Virus record (IMG/VR): IMGVR_UViG_3300012931_000086 | Span: 1 to 20,027 of that record | Strand: one strand, 5' to 3' | DNA from: a virus | DNA: 20,027 bases | In this document: positions 13,527 to 20,027 of the stretch, one piece after another | How the letters are laid out: each line of letters starts with the position of its first letter | How positions within the stretch are numbered: the stretch's first letter is position 1 | The notes under the pieces: generated by a model | Seen by the model: only the letters and a program-made list of their open reading frames with translations | Databases searched by the model: none | Told to the model about the DNA's origin: nothing | Position numbers and translations under genes: made by a program

Positions 13527-14864
13527 ATGGCTCAGACATTCCATCCGGTAACGCCTGTTGAATGCACACCCGGTTCAGCTTCGGCGTGGACTGATGTCGA
13601 CCTTGATTCTTATGTGTCCGGTCTTGGCAGTGATGTCACTGGCGTACTATTACACTTCGCTAATAATAATAGCAGCAGTGATTATTATGCCGGAATGCGT
13701 AAAAACGGCAGCACCGACGATAGACGCAATAAGTACCTCCCTGCTTACAGACATTGCATGGGGGCAATAGGTGTTGATAGTAATCACATTTTTGAAATAT
13801 ATGTTAGTGACATAGCTTATATTGATGTTTATATAGTCGGTTATACAACGACAGGTGTAACGTTTTTTGATAATGGTTATGATAAATCACTTTCAGCAAC
13901 CGGAGCCTGGACTGACGTTGACTGCGCGAGTGTCGCCCCCAATGCCATAGGTTTAATTTTTGAAGTGATTTCCTCATCAACCACAAATTATAGTTTTGGT
14001 ATGCGTAAAAACGGCAGCACCGATAATCGAACTAATAGTATATCCTTTCGCACCGTAGTAGGATTTATCGTTGGCTGTGATACGTCGCAGATTTGCGAGG
14101 GTTATATAGGTAATGCAGTAATTGATTTTTATCTGGTTGGGTATATTACTGATGGAGCTGTTTTTAATACAAATGCAACCGATATATCCATGTCCACTAC
14201 CGGTAGTTATGCCGATCTAACAGCGTTACCTGCTGGGGCAAAAATGGGATTTGTAGAGGTTATCGGGTCTTCATATTATAATTGGGCTTTACGTAATAAG
14301 GGTGACTCTGAGGATTTATATTACAGAGTTTTTTACCATTCTTTTGCGATCGTTGGTTGTGATAGCAGTGGAGTAATGGAAGGCAAAATTAGCAATACTG
14401 GCTGCGATTACTTTGTCGTAGGTTATGCGATCGGAGCGACATCTATAACAGAAATCATGAATGAGGCCATCGGTGTCACTGAATCGCATGTCAAGCGCAG
14501 TTATTCTAACCGCCTCATGGCCGAAACTGTAGGTATCTCTGAGGGCTTTGTCAAACGTGGATATATCAATCAAATCATTAACGAGACTATAGGGGTAACG
14601 GAATCATTTTTACTAGACAGTTATACCATCCTTGTAAAACTGATGAATGAGACTATTTCCGTCCTTGATTCTATGACTCGCCGGGCGGTCTTCGTGAAAG
14701 TCTTTAATGAAACCCTCTCCGTTCTCGATTCGGTTTATGTCTGGAAGATCAAGAATATTTTTGTCTACCTGAAAACCAGAAGCCGGTCTGTGTATCTATC
14801 TGTTTACTCAAAGACCGCCAACCTCAAATTCCGCAGTAAAAATATTAATTTGCAGGAAAAATAA
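13527..14864 (+). CDS. Repeat-bearing virion surface protein (three domain copies plus a C-terminal repeat array)
   Basis: The 445-residue protein has two parts. Residues about 21-106, 128-206 and 228-301 are three copies of one beta-rich domain, recognisable by A-x-W-TDVD, GMRKNGSTD (copies 1 and 2; LRNKGDSED in copy 3), a VGCD or VDSN turn, and a closing D-x-Y-x-VGY. Copies 1 and 2 share 23 identical bases. Residues about 310-412 contain five copies of about 20 residues with the core NETIGVTES (N/A-E-x-x-x-V-x-D/E-S). The last 30 residues are basic. No enzyme motif is visible. It is probably an adhesive or length-variable tail surface protein. GGGGAG precedes the ATG by 7 bases. Confidence 0.7.
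   Translation: MAQTFHPVTPVECTPGSASAWTDVDLDSYVSGLGSDVTGVLLHFANNNSSSDYYAGMRKNGSTDDRRNKYLPAYRHCMGAIGVDSNHIFEIYVSDIAYIDVYIVGYTTTGVTFFDNGYDKSLSATGAWTDVDCASVAPNAIGLIFEVISSSTTNYSFGMRKNGSTDNRTNSISFRTVVGFIVGCDTSQICEGYIGNAVIDFYLVGYITDGAVFNTNATDISMSTTGSYADLTALPAGAKMGFVEVIGSSYYNWALRNKGDSEDLYYRVFYHSFAIVGCDSSGVMEGKISNTGCDYFVVGYAIGATSITEIMNEAIGVTESHVKRSYSNRLMAETVGISEGFVKRGYINQIINETIGVTESFLLDSYTILVKLMNETISVLDSMTRRAVFVKVFNETLSVLDSVYVWKIKNIFVYLKTRSRSVYLSVYSKTANLKFRSKNINLQEK
13587..14429 (+). repeat. Three tandem domain copies in the 13527-14864 gene
   Basis: Copies lie at about 13587-13844, 13908-14144 and 14208-14429. A 23-base stretch in copy 1 (13695-13717) is identical in copy 2 (14001-14023), 306 bases apart, so the duplication is in frame (102 codons). 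Copy 3 is more diverged at the protein level and lacks this DNA identity. Confidence 0.8.
14454..14762 (+). repeat. Five short protein repeats of about 20 residues (NETIGVTES-like)
   Basis: Residues about 310-330, 331-350, 351-372, 373-392 and 393-412 of the protein each hold a core like NEAIGVTES, AETVGISEG, NETIGVTES, NETISVLDS and NETLSVLDS, followed by about ten residues rich in hydrophobic and basic residues. Protein similarity is clear while DNA identity is low, so this is an old array. Confidence 0.75.
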
Positions 14865-15194
14865 ATGGCTACGATAACGACAAATCTTAAAATCAGCCAG
14901 AACGATTACGGCAAGCCGATCACGTTCACCCTCTATGAATCGGACGGCACGACCGCTAGAAATCTAACCGGCTATACGGCGACCTTCAAGGTCTGGACGC
15001 CAGGGAGCCCCACTAGTGTGATTTTAAGCGGCGTCTGTACGGTCGACAGTGAGGCTGGGGGAATTTGTCATTATCAACCTGTAGCTGGTGATTTCCCAAC
15101 GGTCGGACTATATAATGCCGAGATCGAACTGACAGCGAGCGGTGTCGTAGATAGTATAATTCCATTCACTCTGGAAGTCCAGGAGAGCGCATAG
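14865..15194 (+). CDS. BppU N-domain-like baseplate/tail-tip protein
   Basis: The 109-residue protein matches, as remembered, the N-terminal domain of the phage baseplate upper protein (BppU_N): LKISQNDYGKPITFTLYESDGTTARNLTGYTATFKVWTPG near the start, then SGVCTVDSEAGGICHYQPVAGDFPTVGLYNAEIELTASGVVDSIIPFTLEVQE. The pattern of two beta sheets with a YxPxxGDFxxxGxYxAEIELT segment is the key. In phages this domain docks receptor-binding proteins on the baseplate. Here it stands alone, without the usual C-terminal extension, suggesting an adaptor between the 445-residue protein and the large tip protein that follows. AGGA precedes the ATG by about 8 bases, and the next gene begins right after the stop. 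Confidence 0.7.
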   Translation: MATITTNLKISQNDYGKPITFTLYESDGTTARNLTGYTATFKVWTPGSPTSVILSGVCTVDSEAGGICHYQPVAGDFPTVGLYNAEIELTASGVVDSIIPFTLEVQESA

Positions 15195-18179
15195 ATGACT
15201 ATAATTGCCAACTGGTCACATATTAATACCCTTAACGCCAGTAACGGCTATTACAGAGAGCGGTGGACGATATACGCAAGCGGTCGTTACTGGGTTGTTT
15301 ATATTTATGACGGTAGCACGTATGTGATAAGCTCAACCGATGGCATCAACTGGGGTTCGCCGGTGCTAATCACAGCCAATTCGGTTGATGATGTGGCTTT
15401 TCGCGGTGCATATATAGGTTATATCAGGCATCCAGACCTACAGAATTATACCTGGCGGATAGGCGGTCTTAATTCAGGTGGTACAATAACCTGGCAGGCG
15501 AACGAACAAACATATAGTGGTATCAACTGGCTATCCAGTTCCCTTTGTGCTTTTGATGACAGCTATAATTTGCAAATCCTGTACGGAGACAAAATAGGCA
15601 CATGGACTGATGGAGAATACCGTTCTACTAAGGGCTTTTACGCGATTGTCGGCAATGCCCCTTCTTGGTTTACTCATACGAGTGCTAGTAACTTATCTGA
15701 CTATCTGGAACTAATTATACCCCTGGCTACCGGTGAAAATTATTATACGTATCATCAGGCTAATGTGCTGTGGGGAAGATTGGGTTCGACCGAGGATTCA
15801 ATAGAATCTGATAACACGTCAAATTATAGTGCAATATCAGATTTAAACAGTAATATTTACCTCGCTTATTCCCGGACTTCAGGTAATAATTTTTATATTC
15901 GTGATTATGCGACTGGCGTTTGGACAAGCTCTCTGATCCCTGGCACCAGTAGCACGGATTATATTAAACTGACGTTTAATGAAACCGATAATACCCTCTG
16001 GGCCTTAAGATATTCAGGCGGCGTTTTATATTACGCCACCTATGACATTGCGACAGCAACGTGGGGGTCTTGGACTGAGGTATCAGGGTATTTGGGCAAT
16101 TTATGCTGCTTGATGCAGAATGAACGATTAATCATGACCTATGCGGATAGTAACGGTGTATATGCTCTGACCATGACCTCTGCATCGATTACGACCCTTC
16201 CCGCCACCGCCATCAAATTTACTCAGGCAACACTTAACGGAGAGCTGACCGGCGAGTCGGGAGAGGTCTATTTCGAGTGGGGCTTAACTAACAGCTACGG
16301 CAATACCACCGGCTCAATGACTATCAGTCCCGGCCTTTTCGTCTCGACTAACACCGGACTGACCAGGAATACACTTTATCATTTCAGGGCGGTTGCTGTC
16401 GTAAATGGCACTACTCTCTATGGCTCTGATCTGACCTTTAGCACCTGCGATGTCATTGTCGAGATGGCTTTCGGTTATCCCGTCTTCTCCGATCCCGAAG
16501 CATCTCCCAGCATCTGGACGGACGTGAGTAGTGAGTTGATGGGACTGGATACCGATCGCGGACGGATGCACGAACTCGACCGGATCGAGGCCGGTACCGC
16601 CGTTATCAAGATGAACAACGAGTCCGGGAACTGGTGGAGAAATAACACCGCCGGGGCTTATTACGGCACCAGCGGCAATGTGAAGCCCCTTACCCTTACC
16701 AGAGTCAAAGCGGCATATAACGGCACCACATATCCGCTATTTTACGGCTATATTGAGAAGACCCCCCCGAGCTGGCTGCTTGACGGCGGCTATGTGCCGG
16801 TTGTCGAAATTCAACTCGTGGATTTCTTTAAGAGCTTTGCGAGGTATAGTTTTACGATTACCTCGGCGAGAACTGCTGAATTATCGGGTCTTCGCTTTTC
16901 TTGGATACTCGATCAGCTCGCTATAAAGGCCGGGCTTGCCAATTGGCCTGCTAATTTAAAAGATATTACCGCCGGTACAGGAATAGTAGAAGTTGCTGAA
17001 CTGGCAGCCGGTACTTATAATGTCCTGGAGCAGCTCCAACTTACCGCCGAGGCCGAGGGCGGGCTTGTGATGATAGCACCTGATGGGAAGGTTACATTTC
17101 AAGACCAGACGGCTCGATATACGGTTACGGAGTTTAAATCCGTACAATCTACCTTTAGCGATGATGGCTCTGATGAGCCGTATATTTTACCCAAATTATC
17201 TGATGACGACAGTTTTATCTATAATAATGCCCATATCAAAGGTGATGCAGTTGACCAATCCCTTGCCAGCACAGCACAGGAAACTCAAGGGCCGCGACTC
17301 TGGGAGAAAACAGACTCTCTAATAAATAACACTGATGACGCGTTCGATCAGTGTTATGTCATTGTCGGTCGATATTCCGACTCGATATTCCGCTGCGAGT
17401 CATTATTAATCGATCCCGAAGCCGACCCAGTCAACCTGTACCCGATAATATTCGGGTATGACATTTCCTACCGCATCAACCTTGAACTCAACAGCACCCG
17501 CAACCCGGCCATGCTGGATCAGGACTATCATATTGAGGGCATCAAGCTGCACTGGACGATGGAAGAGGACTGGACGTGCGAATGGCAGCTGTGGGACGTG
17601 AATAAGTACCGGATATTAAGAATTGCTCATGAGGGTTGGGTTAAGAATGAGGGAGCGGCTTATAACACGGTCCAGGCGGCAGCCACGGGCGTTGATTCTT
17701 TAAATGATAATAACATTGCCGCCGGTCAGGAATATGCCTCTGGACCTCTTTATACTATCTGGCGGGGTTACGGTCAGTGGGATGCTTCCGGTGTTACCGG
17801 AAGTCCGACAGTAGCAGAAGCGTGGGTAGCGGTGCATGATGATTCTGCACTTGTGGTGTCTCGAGATTTTAAGATTGTTATTGTCCCTGGAGGTGTTTCT
17901 TACCCTCTGGATGATGACAGTTATGGTGACTTGGGATCACAAACAACTAATCTGGGAGAGCTGGATATTCTTACTACTACTCCAGCCGGTTGGCACTTCA
18001 TACCGTTAAATGCAACCGGTATCGCTTATTTGAATGTCGGCGGCACTATCGAACTTGGTTTCCGCACGGATAAAGATATTGCAGCCTCCGCTCCAACTGG
18101 TGCCGAGGAAATGCTGGTTATGCAGGGATCAGGACTAACTGAGGATAGCAAAGCTAGGCTGATATTGAGGTTCGCTTAG
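15195..18179 (+). CDS. Large tail-tip protein with propeller-like, FN3-like, hub-like and C-terminal surface domains
   Basis: The protein has 994 residues with four visible parts. Residues 1-335 show repeating YxxxxSTDGxxW and GxWTxx motifs, as in beta-propeller or sialidase-like domains, but no catalytic arginine triad is recognisable. Residues 336-418 (PATAIKFTQATLNGELTGESGEVYFEWGLTNSYGN...LYHFRAVAVVNGTTLYGSDLTFST) form a fibronectin-III-like domain. Residues about 421-800 have IWTDVSSELMGLDTDRGRMHELDRIEAGTAVIKMNNESGNW and TYPLFYGYIEKTPPSW, a tail-tip hub-like region known from siphovirus minor tail proteins. Residues about 805-994 resemble DNRLRE-type surface domains (WRGYGQWDASGVTG...WHFIPLNATGIAYLN). 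It probably builds the tail tip and binds host surface sugars or proteins. It ends 4 bases into a convergent gene. Confidence 0.75.
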   Translation: MTIIANWSHINTLNASNGYYRERWTIYASGRYWVVYIYDGSTYVISSTDGINWGSPVLITANSVDDVAFRGAYIGYIRHPDLQNYTWRIGGLNSGGTITWQANEQTYSGINWLSSSLCAFDDSYNLQILYGDKIGTWTDGEYRSTKGFYAIVGNAPSWFTHTSASNLSDYLELIIPLATGENYYTYHQANVLWGRLGSTEDSIESDNTSNYSAISDLNSNIYLAYSRTSGNNFYIRDYATGVWTSSLIPGTSSTDYIKLTFNETDNTLWALRYSGGVLYYATYDIATATWGSWTEVSGYLGNLCCLMQNERLIMTYADSNGVYALTMTSASITTLPATAIKFTQATLNGELTGESGEVYFEWGLTNSYGNTTGSMTISPGLFVSTNTGLTRNTLYHFRAVAVVNGTTLYGSDLTFSTCDVIVEMAFGYPVFSDPEASPSIWTDVSSELMGLDTDRGRMHELDRIEAGTAVIKMNNESGNWWRNNTAGAYYGTSGNVKPLTLTRVKAAYNGTTYPLFYGYIEKTPPSWLLDGGYVPVVEIQLVDFFKSFARYSFTITSARTAELSGLRFSWILDQLAIKAGLANWPANLKDITAGTGIVEVAELAAGTYNVLEQLQLTAEAEGGLVMIAPDGKVTFQDQTARYTVTEFKSVQSTFSDDGSDEPYILPKLSDDDSFIYNNAHIKGDAVDQSLASTAQETQGPRLWEKTDSLINNTDDAFDQCYVIVGRYSDSIFRCESLLIDPEADPVNLYPIIFGYDISYRINLELNSTRNPAMLDQDYHIEGIKLHWTMEEDWTCEWQLWDVNKYRILRIAHEGWVKNEGAAYNTVQAAATGVDSLNDNNIAAGQEYASGPLYTIWRGYGQWDASGVTGSPTVAEAWVAVHDDSALVVSRDFKIVIVPGGVSYPLDDDSYGDLGSQTTNLGELDILTTTPAGWHFIPLNATGIAYLNVGGTIELGFRTDKDIAASAPTGAEEMLVMQGSGLTEDSKARLILRFA

Positions 18180-18685
18180 TTTACGAAAATAGAGGTTATC
18201 ATCTCAGCTTTTGCATCAGCCAGCCATGTTGATTTTGGGTAATTAGGCGATACTGTTCCGATTATTGCAGTATTCGGTGGGATGCCGACCATTTTTGTCC
18301 CAACCTGAATATCAAGTCTTAAATAACCAGGCTGCTGTTTTTCATCAATTTTAATGATAAATGAGGCTATTCCTTTTTCATCTGACATTATACCTGCATT
18401 TGTGGCTGTAAAATTAGTTAGGCAATATTTATTCGGTTCGGTCTGAATCGTAATCTTGTCCTCATCCCCGGGCCAAACCGGATTAGTCATCGAGACTATC
18501 TTTAGGGGTATATCGGATTTAACAAGTTTCTGAGGTGGCAATTCGTTACCGGTGACTGTTGCATTAATGACAGTTTCCCCGGAAGATGAACTCACTCCCG
18601 CCGCCTCTGCTTTATTTCCACACCCCACAACCGGCGAAAATAATAATATCGAAAGGGTAACTAAAACAATTATTAACTTTTTCAT
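18176..18685 (-). CDS. Putative lipoprotein, reverse orientation
   Basis: I use the ATG at 18685 (169 residues) because AGAGG lies 8 bases upstream; a TTG at 18691 is too close to it. The N terminus is a lipoprotein signal: MKK, hydrophobic core IIVLVTLSILLFSPVV, and lipobox VVGC with C22 as the probable lipid-bearing cysteine. Residues about 55-135 (LKIVSMTNPVWPGDEDKITIQTEPNKYCLTNFTATNAGIMSDEKGIASFIIKID) look like an immunoglobulin-like domain. The protein would be anchored to the outside of the host membrane. It is on the reverse strand, A+T rich, and follows a small membrane protein gene in one transcript. Surface lipoproteins in such cassettes often block a second phage infection, but that is an inference. 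Its 3' end overlaps the tail-tip gene by 4 bases. Confidence 0.75.
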   Translation of the reverse strand: MKKLIIVLVTLSILLFSPVVGCGNKAEAAGVSSSSGETVINATVTGNELPPQKLVKSDIPLKIVSMTNPVWPGDEDKITIQTEPNKYCLTNFTATNAGIMSDEKGIASFIIKIDEKQQPGYLRLDIQVGTKMVGIPPNTAIIGTVSPNYPKSTWLADAKAEMITSIFVN

Positions 18686-18702
18686 TTTCAAAACCTCTTC
18701 GC

Positions 18703-18963
18703 TTAAATATCAAAACGTTTTTTCACGTCATCATCGGAATAATTTCTTTTATAATTTTCTTTTCTATATCTTTCTTCTTCGGTCAATTTATCCAGACCGG
18801 CTAATATTAATGTGGATAATATACCGAAAAAGAATGCGAAAGCAACCCAGCCGCCGCTGCTCCGGTTTTTACTTTCAGCCAGTCGGTGGCATAGAAACAT
18901 ATTAGCTATCCAGGTAGCTATTCCGTATATAATTCCGAATATTAACCAAAAATCCATGGCCAT
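18703..18963 (-). CDS. Small two-pass membrane protein, reverse orientation
   Basis: The 86-residue protein has two hydrophobic segments, about residues 5-25 (FWLIFGIIYGIATWIANMFLC) and 37-57 (GGWVAFAFFFGILSTLILAGL), with a short charged loop between (HRLAESKNRSS) and a very charged C terminus (TEEERYRKENYKRNYSDDDVKKRF). A strong GGGGGA ribosome binding site lies a few bases before the ATG at 18963. It is the first gene of the reverse cassette and lies 17 bases before the lipoprotein gene. The shape resembles superinfection-immunity and other small phage membrane proteins, but I do not assign a function. Sampled lines in the cassette are about 23-35% GC, lower than the tail genes around it. 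Confidence 0.7.
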   Translation of the reverse strand: MAMDFWLIFGIIYGIATWIANMFLCHRLAESKNRSSGGWVAFAFFFGILSTLILAGLDKLTEEERYRKENYKRNYSDDDVKKRFDI

Positions 18964-18981
18964 TATCCCCCTTGAATCTTA

Positions 18982-19010
18982 ATTAAAAGGCTCTTATTGT
19001 CTTTTGTCAA
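18982..19010 (-). promoter_or_regulatory. Sigma70-type promoter for the reverse cassette
   Basis: Read on the reverse strand, TTGACA (19010-19005, perfect -35) is followed by a 17-base spacer and TTTAAT (18987-18982, five of six matches to TATAAT). The predicted start near 18975 would give a leader of about 12 bases carrying the GGGGGA ribosome binding site of the membrane protein gene at 18963. Consensus and spacing are near ideal for a housekeeping promoter, so the cassette can be expressed without phage late regulators, for example in a lysogen. Confidence 0.75.
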
Positions 19011-19035
19011 TAGTACGTTGGTTTAAAGGTAAATT

Positions 19036-19245
19036 ATGGATAAAAACGCTCTATATCATTATCTGAACAACAAAGGATACAAAAACACCAATGATGTCGG
19101 GGTAGCTTCCGGCGTGGCTGCCCTGGACGCCAATACTCAACTGCCGACTGACTACGGTCAGCATATGCTCTACGACGGCGGGGTAATCGGTATTACCGAG
19201 GCCGGAGACGATCCGGCAATTATTTATGATGGAGGCGCGATCTAA
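19036..19245 (+). CDS. Short tail fibre-like protein
   Basis: The 69-residue protein contains VASGVAALDANTQLPTD (residues about 23-39), a pattern common in phage tail fibres that contact other fibre parts (SGVASLDANTKLP). The rest repeats the motif YDGGVIG and YDGGAI. It is too short to be a full fibre; it may be a fibre adaptor or the remaining fragment of a longer gene. An AAAGG site precedes the ATG by about 7 bases. The stop overlaps the following start (TAATG), so both are probably coupled. It resumes the plus-strand tail region after the reverse cassette. Confidence 0.55.
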   Translation: MDKNALYHYLNNKGYKNTNDVGVASGVAALDANTQLPTDYGQHMLYDGGVIGITEAGDDPAIIYDGGAI

Positions 19246-19847
19246 TGTCTACCACGATTCAGACCAAGCGGGGTTCGACTGCTTCATGCGACGGCATTAC
19301 GCCGGCAGCGGGCGAACCCGTATTTGATACGACTCTGAAGCAGTTGCGCATCGGCGACGGTTCTACGGCAGGCGGCAATAAGGCGGCTATGGAGAGCGTA
19401 GGCATCAGCCGGACTTTCCTGGTTAATAACTTTGTTTGCCCGGCACCCGGTACCGATTGGACACCGCAGGTTGAGGGCGTAAAACTGGCAGCCAATCTGT
19501 CAACCAAGAAGTGCTGGCTGCCGATCCCTTTAAAGATAGGCGACATCATCACCGGCTATAAGATCATCGGCGATATGGTAAAAGTGGCTGGTGATACAGT
19601 GACATTTGATTGCAAGTTAGTCCGGGTGAATAAAGCAGACCCGATCACCACGACCGACATTACCAACGGTGCCATCACACAGGTAGCGGCAGACGGAAAC
19701 TTCGACAGCGAAGCCACTCCGGACGATGAAACGGCAGCCACGGACAAACAATACTGCCTGGAGTTGAATGGCAGTACCAGTAACGTGAGTACAACCGAGC
19801 AGATCATTGTTACCGGTGCCGAAATAACAATAACGAGTTTACCGTAA
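19245..19847 (+). CDS. Tail fibre protein with Mtd-N-like/hyaluronidase-type N-terminal domain
   Basis: The 200-residue protein starts with TTIQTKRGSTASCDGITPAAGEPVFDTTLKQLRIGDGSTAGG, the recognisable short beta domain at the start of many fibre and receptor-binding proteins (family pattern of QxKRG...LxxGEPxFxTxTxxLxIGDG). The C-terminal part (about 55-200) is Thr- and Asp-rich with beta-strand patterns such as IGDIITGYKIIGDMVKVAGDTVTFDCKLVRVN, and has no enzyme motif. It probably forms part of the tail fibre. GGAGGC lies about 9 bases before the ATG, inside the previous gene. A holin-like gene follows after a strong ribosome binding site. Confidence 0.7.
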   Translation: MSTTIQTKRGSTASCDGITPAAGEPVFDTTLKQLRIGDGSTAGGNKAAMESVGISRTFLVNNFVCPAPGTDWTPQVEGVKLAANLSTKKCWLPIPLKIGDIITGYKIIGDMVKVAGDTVTFDCKLVRVNKADPITTTDITNGAITQVAADGNFDSEATPDDETAATDKQYCLELNGSTSNVSTTEQIIVTGAEITITSLP

Positions 19848-19862
19848 TAGGAGGTTTATATT

Positions 19863-20027
19863 ATGGATTACATCAAACAGTTTCTTACCCTGGTGGACGG
19901 CGTCAAGATCACCACGCTGGCAATCCTCATCATTGCCGACTTTATCCTGGGGGTTATCGTGGCTATCAAGGGCGGTACGTTTAAGATCAGTAAAATAGCT
20001 AACTTCTTGAATACATCCGTTCTGGCC
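19863..20027 (+). CDS. Holin-like membrane protein, partial (3' end outside the window)
   Basis: A GGAGG site at 19850-19854 lies 8 bases before the ATG at 19863. The open frame runs to the window edge (55 codons, no stop). Residues 17-38 (TTLAILIIADFILGVIVAIKGG) form a membrane segment, followed by TFKISKIANFLNTSVLA. The IADFxLGVxxAIKxGTFxxSKIAxF pattern resembles known phage holin family proteins (first membrane segment with an Asp, followed by a polar linker). The position after tail fibres, where siphophages usually place holin and endolysin, fits well. It would make the membrane lesions that start lysis. The family assignment is from memory and the protein is incomplete. Confidence 0.7.
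   Translation, partial: MDYIKQFLTLVDGVKITTLAILIIADFILGVIVAIKGGTFKISKIANFLNTSVLA

Noticed and set aside
18972-19000. Plus-strand promoter for the tail fibre genes, TTGAAT at 18972 and TATTGT at 18995
   Set aside because: The spacing is 17, but both boxes match at only four positions, and the stretch overlaps the much better reverse promoter.
1-20027. tRNA genes, CRISPR arrays, insertion sequences, attachment sites
   Set aside because: No cloverleaf, regular repeat-spacer array, transposase or integrase, or att-like direct repeat was seen.

Overview
The window is a stretch of a tailed double-stranded DNA phage or prophage with an HK97-type head and a non-contractile (siphovirus-like) tail. 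It runs from just upstream of the packaging genes, through head and tail morphogenesis, to the first lysis gene. The host is bacterial: most genes have GGAGG-type ribosome binding sites, and one cargo gene encodes a lipoprotein with a bacterial signal peptide. I cannot name the host. The tail-tip and lipoprotein domain styles recall Chloroflexota-associated phages, but that is a weak impression. No integrase, repressor, attachment site or tRNA is visible, so a free phage and a prophage cannot be told apart.

Layout. 2-986: the end of an IbrA-like PAPS-reductase-family gene overlapping an IbrB-like ParB/Srx gene. 940-1233: a small reverse-strand gene whose 3' end overlaps the ParB-like gene. 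1331-4504: terminase small subunit, then a large subunit whose ATP-binding loop is interrupted by a 348-residue intein with an intact LAGLIDADG endonuclease. 4519-8701: portal, prohead protease, major capsid protein and a putative capsid decoration protein, with a strong hairpin on each side of the last gene. 8787-11021: head-tail connector with two inserted domains, head closure protein, HK97 gp10-like protein and tail terminator, in tight TAATG/TGATG junctions. 11039-12790: tail tube, tail assembly chaperones with a -1 frameshift signal, and a very short tape measure. 12787-18179: a small membrane protein, repeat-rich surface proteins, a BppU-N-like protein and a 994-residue tail-tip chimaera. 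18176-18963: a reverse-strand, A+T-rich cassette (membrane protein plus lipoprotein) behind its own sigma70-type promoter, probably expressed in the lysogen. 19036-20027: tail fibre genes and the start of a holin gene.

How it works together. Terminase must splice out its intein to regain its Walker A motif before it can pump DNA through the portal into the capsid built from the major capsid protein and matured by the protease. Connector, closure, gp10-like and terminator proteins join head to tail. The chaperones load the tube protein around the tape measure. The tip and fibre proteins carry host recognition.

The most interesting signals are: the intein has the Trp-Cys-Thr signature of class 3 inteins and an Ala at position 1; the frameshift site has an internal Shine-Dalgarno, a slippery heptamer and a hairpin; the tape measure is only 213 residues; and the connector carries two virion-surface domains. 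Coding is nearly continuous. The longest gap is 97 bases (1234-1330), so no stretch over 300 bases lacks a gene.
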